DNA of 35,720 bases from Opitutales bacterium (GTDB lineage: Bacteria; Verrucomicrobiota; Verrucomicrobiia; Opitutales; Oceanipulchritudinaceae), in contig JAFGLA010000089.1 in the NCBI GenBank assembly GCA_016928295.1, forward strand, positions 1 to 35,720, written 5' to 3'. Each line of letters opens with the position of its first letter. Position 1 is the stretch's first letter. Both the position numbers and the translations under genes were made by a program. This document shows positions 26,388 to 32,897 of the stretch, in pieces. The notes below the pieces were generated by a model. That model had not been told where the DNA came from, ran no database searches, and saw only the letters and a list, made by a program, of their open reading frames with translations.

Positions 26388-27821
26388 ATGTCTTTGACTA
26401 ATCCCACCGAAGAATTGTTGGCCGCTCTTGGCGCAGATGTCGTCATTTTGGACGAAGCGGCTCGTTTCGGAGCTTCGTTCGACAACGCCAGACTTTCCTT
26501 CATGCCGGAGGCTCTTGTGAGGCCGCGCGACGAGGATGACGTAGCCAAGGTGCTTGCGCTTGCCAACAGGCATTCGGTCCCTGTTACTCCAAGGGGTGCA
26601 GGCAGCGCCACGACGGGGGCCGCCTCGCCGCTCAAGGGTGGCTGGGTGCTGGACATGTCGGGCTGGAAGAACCTGCACATCGATTCGGACGCAGGTCTTG
26701 CCTACGTGCAGCCCGGGGTAGTTACCGCGGACATCAACGCCGAGGCAGAGAAGCTTGGTTGGTGCTATCCGCCGGACCCGTCCAGCCACAAGTATTGCAC
26801 AATCGGCGGAAACATCGCGTGTAATGCCGGTGGGATGCGTGCGGCCAAATACGGCGTCACGCGGGATTTTGTGATGGCTCTTGAGGGCTTCCTTCCCACG
26901 GGGGAATGGGTGCGCTGGGGGGCGGATTTGCGAAAATACGCTTCGGGCTATAACTTGCGGGATCTTTGGATTGGTTCCGAAGGGACGCTTGGCGTTATTA
27001 CGGGGGCTGTGCTCAAGCTGCTTCCCAAGCCTGAGGCCAGGGCTACTTTCCTGATGTCCTTTTCAAACGAGAAGGTGGCGCTTGAGGCTTCGCGTGCAAT
27101 AATCGGTGCTCGGCTCAACCCTTCAATCATGGAGTTTCTGGACCGCCAGAGCGTTCGTTGCACTTTGGACGAAGGCTTGGTTCTTCCTTTTGACACGGAA
27201 ACGGTTTTCGCTCCCGCCTTGCTTCTTGTGGAGCTGGACGGAGCGGCTGATGCCATTGATTTGGCCGCTGGCAGGCTGGAGGCTCTTATGAAGGGCAGGG
27301 CGGTGGCGTTTCGCAGGGCAAAGTCTGTCGATGAGGCCGAGCTGTTGTGGAGCGTGCGCAGAAAGTGCTCCAAGGCGATGTTCAGGATTGCCGACGGTAA
27401 GTTGAACGAGGATATCGTGATTCCCCCGCGCTCGCAGGATGCGTTGATTGATTTCACGTTGGAGCTTAAAGAGCGCACGGGGCTCGCAACGCCGATTTTC
27501 GGCCATGCCGCGGATGGTAATTTCCATGTTCACATCATGTACAGGCGCAGGGTCGCTGAGGAATGCGCGTTGGCGGAGAAGGCTGTTGCCGAGCTGATGG
27601 GCAAGGTTGTAGAGCTTGGTGGTGCCATTAGCGGAGAGCATGGTATTGGCTTGTCCAAGACGCCTTTTCTGAGGCTTCAGCATTCCGAGGCCGAGATAGG
27701 CGCGATGCTCGCCATCAAGCGCGCTTTGGACCCGCGAGGCATTTTGAACCCGGGGAAGATTTTCGAGCCTTTCCGCGTGTGGGAGCACGAGATTGTAAGG
27801 GTTACGCTGCCTTGGGATTAG
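26388..27821 (+). CDS. glcD: GlcD-type FAD-linked oxidase (glycolate/D-lactate dehydrogenase family)
   Basis: 477 residues. The FAD-binding PCMH domain spans about 35-215: PRGAGSATTG, PPDPSSHKYCTIGGNIACNAGGMRAA in two parts around 125-150, and GSEGTLGVIT (about 200-210). The FAD-oxidase C-terminal domain has FGHAADGNFHVH, GGAISGEHGIGLSKTPFL and the terminal LDPRGILNPGKIF. This combination fits GlcD, D-lactate dehydrogenase and related 2-hydroxyacid dehydrogenases; the exact substrate cannot be set. No glcE or glcF partner lies beside it. ATG at 26388; a strong terminator follows at 27927. Confidence 0.9.
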   Translation: MSLTNPTEELLAALGADVVILDEAARFGASFDNARLSFMPEALVRPRDEDDVAKVLALANRHSVPVTPRGAGSATTGAASPLKGGWVLDMSGWKNLHIDSDAGLAYVQPGVVTADINAEAEKLGWCYPPDPSSHKYCTIGGNIACNAGGMRAAKYGVTRDFVMALEGFLPTGEWVRWGADLRKYASGYNLRDLWIGSEGTLGVITGAVLKLLPKPEARATFLMSFSNEKVALEASRAIIGARLNPSIMEFLDRQSVRCTLDEGLVLPFDTETVFAPALLLVELDGAADAIDLAAGRLEALMKGRAVAFRRAKSVDEAELLWSVRRKCSKAMFRIADGKLNEDIVIPPRSQDALIDFTLELKERTGLATPIFGHAADGNFHVHIMYRRRVAEECALAEKAVAELMGKVVELGGAISGEHGIGLSKTPFLRLQHSEAEIGAMLAIKRALDPRGILNPGKIFEPFRVWEHEIVRVTLPWD

Positions 27822-27855
27822 GCGGTTCTGTTGCAGTTATCAAAGTTTTTATTAA

Positions 27856-27890
27856 CCGCAGATTACGCAGATTTACACAGATTACGGATT
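27856..27890. repeat. Short tandem repeat, CAGATTACG-like units
   Basis: Three near-identical 9-10-base units, CAGATTACG, CAGATTTACA and CAGATTACGG (27859-27887), lie just after glcD. Similar ACAGATTA-type tandem repeats are dispersed in many environmental bacterial genomes, from memory. Short peptides translated through it (ADYADLHRL) are artefacts. Confidence 0.6.
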
Positions 27891-27926
27891 GATAAGACCT
27901 TTTGCTTCTTGTTGCGCCTGTACGTA

Positions 27927-27959
27927 AAAACGGCCTTCCTTTGCGGGGAAGGTCGTTTT
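27927..27959. terminator. Strong terminator after glcD
   Basis: AAAACGGCCTTCC (27927-27939) pairs with GGAAGGTCGTTTT (27947-27959), 13 bp with one wobble and a 7-base loop, with A-run and T-run inside the arms. It can work in both directions. Confidence 0.8.
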
Positions 27960-28001
27960 GCAGGGGAGTTCTGTATGAAGACTCTCCCTGAAGTAGAGGC
28001 T

Positions 28002-28028
28002 GTTTATAAAGCCCGCGCCAGTGCGGGC
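28002..28028 (-). terminator. Terminator of the TonB-domain gene
   Basis: Read on the minus strand, GCCCGC-actggc-GCGGGC (28028 to 28011) is followed by tttataaac. It lies 7 bases beyond the stop of the gene that ends at 28036. Confidence 0.7.
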
Positions 28029-28035
28029 ACAGCTT

Positions 28036-28422
28036 CTAGTTTCTGGCGAGTATACTAGGGACCAGTGCTCCGCTCTGATCCATTTCAAGGCGGAATTCCA
28101 CCGGGATTCTGATTACGGCCTGAGTGGGCTTGCCCTCGTGCGTGGCGGGCGCGAATGTCCACTGCTGCACCGCTGCTACCGCGGCAGCCGCAAGCTCCGG
28201 ATTGGGCGACTTGATCGCCGTGGCGCCGACAACTTCACCCTGCTGGGTGATGAGGCATTCCACGATTACGCGTCCTTCAATGCCGGACTGCTGGCACTGC
28301 TGGGGGTAGCTGGGCTGGACCTTCTCCAGCACGACGGGCTTTGCAGTTGATGACTGCGCTGAAAATACGGACAGGGTACCCAGGTTAAGGGCGATTATTG
28401 CAGTGATTATGGTCTTCATCAT
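28036..28422 (-). CDS. Exported small protein consisting of a TonB C-terminal domain
   Basis: 128 residues. A signal peptide (MMKTIITAIIALNLGTLSVFSA) is followed by a TonB C-terminal-like domain (about 30-118) with the family pattern QPSYPQQCQQSGIEGRVIV, then ITQQGEVVGATAIKSP, a helix LAAAAVAAVQQWTFAPA, and IRIPVEFRL. Unlike energy-transducing TonB there is no retained membrane anchor or proline-rich spacer, so it is probably a free periplasmic protein; its role is unknown. A near-perfect Shine-Dalgarno AAGGAGG (28429-28435 on this strand) sits 6 bases before the ATG, the best in the window. A promoter with a palindromic operator-like site lies at 28470-28498. Confidence 0.85.
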   Translation of the reverse strand: MMKTIITAIIALNLGTLSVFSAQSSTAKPVVLEKVQPSYPQQCQQSGIEGRVIVECLITQQGEVVGATAIKSPNPELAAAAVAAVQQWTFAPATHEGKPTQAVIRIPVEFRLEMDQSGALVPSILARN

Positions 28423-28469
28423 GGCGAGCCTCCTTTCCTCTGACAGAGTAGTGTTTTTGCTTACACCCT

Positions 28470-28498
28470 AATGTAACGGCATCGTTACATAAAATCAA
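28470..28498 (-). promoter_or_regulatory. Candidate sigma-70 promoter with operator-like palindrome for the TonB-domain gene
   Basis: On the minus strand, TTGATT (28498-28493) and TACATT (28475-28470) are 17 bases apart. The perfect palindrome ATGTAACG-GCAT-CGTTACAT (28471-28490) covers the -10 and most of the spacer. A bound factor there would block RNA polymerase. Confidence 0.45.
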
Positions 28499-28671
28499 TA
28501 GAGCCAAGTGTGTTACATCTTCGAGGTTTGCCCTTCGTGTTAGACATAATGCGTTTTTCTTTGTTGTAAGACGCAGTGCGGCAATAATATAAGAAAATGG
28601 TTATCTGGCGGATGTCCTTATGTTACATTTTTGAAACGAAGGCTTCAGGTGCTTGTTGTTTCGTTTGTAAT

Positions 28672-28707
28672 GTTACGAATGTTACGCGAAAAGTTACGAT
28701 TGTTACG
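28672..28707. promoter_or_regulatory. Array of four GTTACG direct repeats
   Basis: GTTACG occurs at 28672, 28681, 28693 and 28702: two 9-base-spaced pairs that are 21 bases apart. More GTTACA copies lie at 28622, 28512 and in the palindrome at 28485. Small open frames across this stretch (28597-28837) have low-complexity translations and no ribosome site, so I read it as regulatory DNA or a repeat. Confidence 0.4.
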
Positions 28708-28884
28708 ATATGCATATCTCCCGATGTTTGGGTCTCTAAGGGTGTCATGCGTATTATGCTGGCTAACAAGGAGTTGCTTGAGTGTATGGCGTTTTGATCG
28801 TAATTTGCTCAAAATGACTTTCCGTAACAGTACGTGAGGGCAGGACATGGCTTGTTTTTGTCAATTAAGCTGCGTCTGTAAGTC

Positions 28885-29079
28885 TAGAGCATTTTGCAGT
28901 TACTTGGACGCACCGGTAAGGTTCCCAAAGGGAACCTTATCCTGAGGACAATACGCTGGATGAGTTTCGGCTGCGTTTCGCTGATGGGCAGGGGCCCGTC
29001 CCAGCCTCATCAGCAAAGCCTTGCCGCTTCCTCATCCATCATCTTGCCGATTGAGTCCACCTAACTGCAAAATGCTCTA
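28885..29079. mobile_element. MITE-like element with perfect terminal inverted repeats and TA flanks
   Basis: The ends GAGCATTTTGCAGTTA (28887-28902) and its exact reverse complement (29062-29077) are flanked by TA on both sides (28885-28886, 29078-29079), and the match extends to CTAG, 19 bp in all. TA duplication with short inverted ends is typical of IS630/Tc1-mariner derivatives. The 191-base interior encodes no transposase. It contains a perfect 10-bp hairpin (28917-28939, TAAGGTTCCC-aaa-GGGAACCTTA) and a nested fold (GCTGATG...CATCAGC, outer GGATGAG...CTCATCC). This suggests a folded non-autonomous element inserted upstream of the flagellin genes. Confidence 0.65.
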
Positions 29080-29295
29080 GCTTCCGTCTGTATGCGGGCT
29101 TCTCACGCGCGCGCGTGATATATATATATCGGGAGCTGTGTTGGACATGCTTGCCAATCCGCCCGATTGTAACGCTTTGTGCAGATTGAGCGAAAAAATG
29201 AAAAAAAGTGCTGAAGTTTTTAGAAAATCGTTTTTTTCGCTCAAGACGCAGCCGGATTACTCGTCTTATGATGTGTGCCCCCAATAGGCGGGCTC

Positions 29296-29310
29296 CAGCC
29301 AGAAAGGCTG
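29296..29310 (+). promoter_or_regulatory. 5'-leader hairpin of first flagellin
   Basis: CAGCC-AGAAA-GGCTG lies 28 bases before the start codon. The second flagellin has CAGCA-AGAAA-TGCTG (30568-30582). The loop is identical, and the closing pair changes from C-G to A-T with pairing kept. It is a candidate regulator of flagellin mRNA translation or stability. The gap 29080-29295 also holds an alternating GC/AT tract (29107-29130) and the box GCCGGATTA (29251) after CTCAAG (29240), whose spacing does not fit a clear promoter. Confidence 0.4.
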
Positions 29311-29338
29311 ATCGAGAACCTCAGAATTAGGTAAGACA

Positions 29339-30298
29339 ATGGCAGAAGTATCACTTAACGCGAGCATACGTTCCAACTTGGTTTCCCTCCAGAGCACATC
29401 GAAGCTTCTTGAGACAACCACGCAGCGACTCGCAACTGGCAAGAAGGTTGCCTCGGCAGTTGATAACCCGACCAACTACTTTGCCGCGCAAAACTACAAC
29501 GACCGCGCTGACGGGCTTTCTGCACGTCTCGACGGTATGAGTGAATCCGTCCAGCAGATTAGTGCTGCCGACAATGGCATCACCAACATCAAGGGATTCC
29601 TCTCTCAGATGAAGGGTGTTGTTAACGACGCTCTTTCCAACACGGACGCAGACGAGCGCCGTTCGCTGGGCGAACAGTTCAACGAACTGATTATCCAGAT
29701 CAACACAATGGCCGCCGACTCCAGCTACGGAGGCATCAACCTTATTCAGGGCAATGCCTCGAAGACGGTTGAGTTCAACGAAAAGATTGGCGAGTCCACA
29801 CTGAAGGTGCAGGGTTTCAACCTCTCTGCTGGTTCTGATTCAGAACTCCAGACGAACGGTGAAATCGGCGCTTCGGGTGTCACAGGTGGTGACGGTACCG
29901 CTTACGCCCTGAGCTTCGACCTCGACGGTGGCGACATCATCGGCGTCAAGAGCTACGGTAAGGACAACACCGCGGCCTCCGGCCACGAAGTTGACTGGGG
30001 AGGCACCGACTACCAGGCAGATCTGGCCGACGTGGTTGAGCAGATCGAAACCATGGAGACTACGCTCAAGACCCAGTCCAGCAAGCTGGCGAACAACCTC
30101 GCCATCATCACCCAGCGTCAGGACTTCACCAACGAGGCCATCAACGTTCTCACAGAGGGCGCGGACAACCTTACACTGGCAGACCTGAACGAAGAAGGTG
30201 CAAACCTCCTGGCACTGCAGACTTCCAGCTCACTGGGCGTGCAGTCCTTGTCTCTGGCCTCTCAGCAGAGCCAGAACGTGCTGCGAATCATCCAGTAG
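29339..30298 (+). CDS. fliC: Flagellin (first of two)
   Basis: A 319-residue structural protein of the flagellar filament, exported by the flagellar type III system. The N-terminal D0/D1 region (SLNASIRSNLVSLQSTSKLL, LATGKKVASAVDNPTNYFAA) and the C-terminal region (NLTLADLNEEGANLLALQTS, ending SLASQQSQNVLRIIQ) are typical. The central variable domain is short (about 140-235). SLG-V--LSLA-Q-----L is the classical end needed for filament assembly. AGGTAAG (29330-29336) is the likely ribosome site, followed by ACA and ATG. A strong terminator at 30350 separates it from the second copy, so the two are independent transcripts. Export and hook genes are not in the window. Confidence 0.95.
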   Translation: MAEVSLNASIRSNLVSLQSTSKLLETTTQRLATGKKVASAVDNPTNYFAAQNYNDRADGLSARLDGMSESVQQISAADNGITNIKGFLSQMKGVVNDALSNTDADERRSLGEQFNELIIQINTMAADSSYGGINLIQGNASKTVEFNEKIGESTLKVQGFNLSAGSDSELQTNGEIGASGVTGGDGTAYALSFDLDGGDIIGVKSYGKDNTAASGHEVDWGGTDYQADLADVVEQIETMETTLKTQSSKLANNLAIITQRQDFTNEAINVLTEGADNLTLADLNEEGANLLALQTSSSLGVQSLSLASQQSQNVLRIIQ

Positions 30299-30349
30299 TA
30301 GCCCACGAAACGCTTTTGGTACGTCTGAAGTATCAATTGCCGATACGCA

Positions 30350-30387
30350 GAGGGAGGCGGAAGAATTCCGCCTCCCTCCTTTTTTTT
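30350..30387 (+). terminator. Strong intrinsic terminator of first flagellin
   Basis: GAGGGAGGCGGAA (30350-30362), loop GAA, TTCCGCCTCCCTC (30366-30378), then C and eight Ts. Textbook structure. Confidence 0.93.
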
Positions 30388-30532
30388 ATCCATGTAGGAC
30401 GTGGATGTGATCCCGGACGCATGATTTCGTAAGGCACTGAAGCATATGGAAATGTGATAAATTCCTGAACGTTGATATCGCTTGTCTGAATGCGCTGGTA
30501 AGCAAAATTACATAGCTAGGCCATTTTTTTAC

Positions 30533-30558
30533 TCAAGCTGGAGCGTGGCTGCCGATTT
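30533..30558 (+). promoter_or_regulatory. Possible sigma-28 (FliA) promoter of second flagellin
   Basis: TCAAGCTG, 10 bases, GCCGATTT resembles the FliA consensus TAAAGTTT-N11-GCCGATAA; it has a near-perfect -10 and a weak -35. It lies 71 bases before the start codon in the 330-base gap 30299-30628. Apart from this, the terminator and the leader hairpin, I see nothing in that gap. Confidence 0.45.
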
Positions 30559-30567
30559 ATGGAGCAT

Positions 30568-30582
30568 CAGCAAGAAATGCTG
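30568..30582 (+). promoter_or_regulatory. 5'-leader hairpin of second flagellin
   Basis: CAGCA-AGAAA-TGCTG, counterpart of the hairpin before the first flagellin. It would lie at the very 5' end of a transcript from the sigma-28-like promoter. GCCGAT (30551) and ATCGGC (30587) could extend it, but only if transcription starts farther upstream. Confidence 0.4.
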
Positions 30583-30628
30583 AAACATCGGCAACAAAAC
30601 AGAACCCACCAGAAAGGTAAGGTATCAT

Positions 30629-31588
30629 ATGGCAGACGTATCACTTAGCGCTTCTATCAGAAGCAATTTGGTTTCACTTCAGAGCACATCAAAACTGCTC
30701 CAGACAACAACGGAAAGACTAGCTACCGGCAAGAAGGTTGCCTCGGCAGTTGACAACCCGACAAACTACTTTGCCGCAGAAAACTACAACGATCGTGCTG
30801 ATTCACTCAGTTCCCGTCTCGACGGTATGAGTGAGCATATTCAGATGATTACAGCTGCGGACAATGGTATTACAAACATCAGGGGATTCCTTTCCCAGAT
30901 GAAGGGTGTTGTCAACGACGCCTTGTCCAATACTGAGTCGGAAGAGCGTCGCTCGCTCGGGGAGCAGTTCAACGAACTGATCCTTCAGGTGCGCGACATG
31001 GCTGACGACTCCAGTTACGGAGGTATCAACCTGCTGACAGACAATGCATCCACGACAGTTCAGTTCAACGAGCGCATTGGCGAGTCCACACTTAAGGTGC
31101 AGGGTTTCAACCTCTCTGCCGGTTCTGATTCAGAACTCCAGACGAACGGTGAAATCAGCGCCTCGGGTGTCACAGGTGGCGACGGAACCGCTTACGCTCT
31201 TAGCTTCGACCTCGATGGTGGCGACATCATCGGTGTCAAGAGTTTTGGTAAGGATAACACTGCGGCTTCCGGGCACGAAGTTGACTGGGGAGGCACCAAC
31301 TACCAGGCCGATCTGGCCGACGTGGTTGAGCAGATTGAGGAACTGGAGACCAGTCTCAAGACGCAGGCAAGTGTGATGGCGACCAACCTCGCGATCATCA
31401 CCCAGCGTCAGGAGTTCACCCAGGGAGCAATCAATGTGCTGACTGAGGGCGCGGACAATCTGACACTAGCAGATCTGAACGAAGAGGGTGCAAACCTTCT
31501 TGCATTGCAGACATCCAGTTCGCTGGGCGTTCAGTCCCTGTCTTTGGCCTCGCAGCAGAGCCAGAACGTTCTTCGTATCATTCAGTAA
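30629..31588 (+). CDS. fliC: Flagellin (second of two)
   Basis: 319 residues, the same length as the first copy and alignable without gaps at a constant offset of 1290 bases. Residues 1-100 differ at about 12 positions, while residues 150-237 differ at only three, with most synonymous sites identical too. This is the reverse of the usual flagellin pattern, in which the centre varies most. N- and C-terminal D0/D1 regions are intact. AAAGGTAAGG upstream of the ATG is the probable ribosome site. The gene has its own sigma-28-like promoter and terminator. It may be a second filament component or a dosage copy homogenised by gene conversion. Confidence 0.95.
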   Translation: MADVSLSASIRSNLVSLQSTSKLLQTTTERLATGKKVASAVDNPTNYFAAENYNDRADSLSSRLDGMSEHIQMITAADNGITNIRGFLSQMKGVVNDALSNTESEERRSLGEQFNELILQVRDMADDSSYGGINLLTDNASTTVQFNERIGESTLKVQGFNLSAGSDSELQTNGEISASGVTGGDGTAYALSFDLDGGDIIGVKSFGKDNTAASGHEVDWGGTNYQADLADVVEQIEELETSLKTQASVMATNLAIITQRQEFTQGAINVLTEGADNLTLADLNEEGANLLALQTSSSLGVQSLSLASQQSQNVLRIIQ

Positions 31589-31625
31589 GACTAAAACCAG
31601 ATATATTGATACTGGCAGGTATATG

Positions 31626-31656
31626 CAGGGCGGGAGCAATCCCGCCCTGTTTTTTT
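31626..31656 (+). terminator. Strong intrinsic terminator of second flagellin
   Basis: CAGGGCGGGA (31626-31635), loop GCAA, TCCCGCCCTG (31640-31649), then seven Ts. Confidence 0.93.
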
Positions 31657-31873
31657 GTAAGCGTAAATAATCAGTAATTACGTACGTATATGCTATGATG
31701 CTTCAAGGGCGTGAGAGTTGTCAATACATGTGAGCAGGCATTCTATACCGTCATGGGTGTTAAGCGAGTAATGCACGAAGGCATCCTTGCTAACACGTGG
31801 CAGAAGCAGGTTGATAATGTTACTGTTGCCGTATTATGCTGTTACAGCAACTAAGAGTTTTCACTTTTGGCGG

Positions 31874-31930
31874 TAAGTATAAATACTTATTTATGGCCGC
31901 TTGGCTTCTGTCGGATTCCCCTCGGGGAAT
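31874..31930. other. Two small inverted repeats in a long non-coding gap
   Basis: TAAGTAT-AA-ATACTTA (31874-31889) and ATTCCC-CTCG-GGGAAT (31915-31930) are the only structures I see in the gap 31657-32175. No coding frame there has family features. The first could be an operator for the phosphatase gene, the second a small hairpin. Confidence 0.3.
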
Positions 31931-32175
31931 GTCCTAGTGTCTTCATGCCGGTTTGGACGGCAGCTTGGCGCGTATGTATCGTCATGGAATGCTTCACTCT
32001 TGAGGGGAATCTTTCTCGCTTTGTATGAGCCGTGTCACGCCCCCTGGGATTGCCCGGCGTTTTGGGAGCTTTTGATACTCTTGCCCTATTATCCGAGGAC
32101 ATTTTTTTAACCAGTTCTGTGTTTTCTCTTGCTGATGCGCGTGCATGTGCCAGAGCTACTTATCCAGTAGTAACA

Positions 32176-32856
32176 ATGCCGGAGAGAATTATCGCAATAG
32201 GGGATGTGCACGGGTGTGCGTTGGAGCTTGAGCGTCTGCTCATACAGCTTTCCCCAAGAGCCGGGGACCGCATTGTGATGCTGGGAGACCTTGTGAACCG
32301 TGGGCCGGATTCCTCTCGCGTGATCGAAATCTGCCGCGAAATTGGCGCCATGGCGCTGATGGGCAATCACGAGCGCCGCCTCTTGCGCGCGCGCTCCGGC
32401 AGTCGCTGGCGCAAGCTGGACGATGTGGACATGCGGACCTATTCGTCGTTAAGCCCCGCCGACTGGGCTTACATAGAGAAAATGCAGCTCACAATTTACG
32501 CGCGCTCCTTCGACACCGTGTTTGTTCACGGCGGCTTTGCCCCGGGCAGGCCTTGGTCGGAACAGAAGGCGCGGGACGTGACGCGGATTCAAGTCGTGGA
32601 CAAGCAGGGCAGGGGGATGAAACGTTCCGAAGCGCCTGCGGGATGCCGTCACTGGAGCGAGCTATGGAAAGGCCCGCCCTTTGTAATATACGGGCACTCC
32701 CCTTGGTCCGACGTGCGCAAGACGGAATGGACGATGGGGCTGGATACGGGCTGCGTTTACGGCGGCTTATTAAGCGCGGTGATTTTACCCGAGCGGCGAA
32801 TTGTTCAGGTAAAAGCTTTGCGCCCGTATTACCAAACGCCCCAGATGTGGCGGTAG
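32176..32856 (+). CDS. PPP-family metallophosphatase (ApaH/PrpE-like)
   Basis: 226 residues from the ATG at 32176, with the phosphatase core almost at the N-terminus: GDVHG (residues about 9-13), GDLVNRGPDS (about 38-47), GNHE (about 63-66), FVHGG (about 117-121) and a late YGHSPW (about 174-179). These supply the Asp, His and Asn ligands of the two-metal site in serine/threonine phosphatases and diadenosine tetraphosphatases. Substrate could be phosphoprotein or dinucleoside polyphosphate; I cannot choose. The frame is open upstream to a GTG at 32032, but the added 48 residues show no similarity and would precede the first motif, so I reject them. No clear ribosome site. Confidence 0.85.
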   Translation: MPERIIAIGDVHGCALELERLLIQLSPRAGDRIVMLGDLVNRGPDSSRVIEICREIGAMALMGNHERRLLRARSGSRWRKLDDVDMRTYSSLSPADWAYIEKMQLTIYARSFDTVFVHGGFAPGRPWSEQKARDVTRIQVVDKQGRGMKRSEAPAGCRHWSELWKGPPFVIYGHSPWSDVRKTEWTMGLDTGCVYGGLLSAVILPERRIVQVKALRPYYQTPQMWR

Positions 32857-32897
32857 AAACCCGCCGCGGCGAAGGACTTTGCTCGGCGGCGTTGCGG

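Noticed and set aside
28441-28720. CRISPR-like array from recurring GTTAC motifs
   Set aside because: Units of 6-9 bases with short irregular spacers and no cas genes; not a CRISPR.
28597-28837. Two overlapping small frames across the GTTACG array
   Set aside because: Their repeated Val-Thr or Leu-Arg content only reflects the DNA repeats; no ribosome site.
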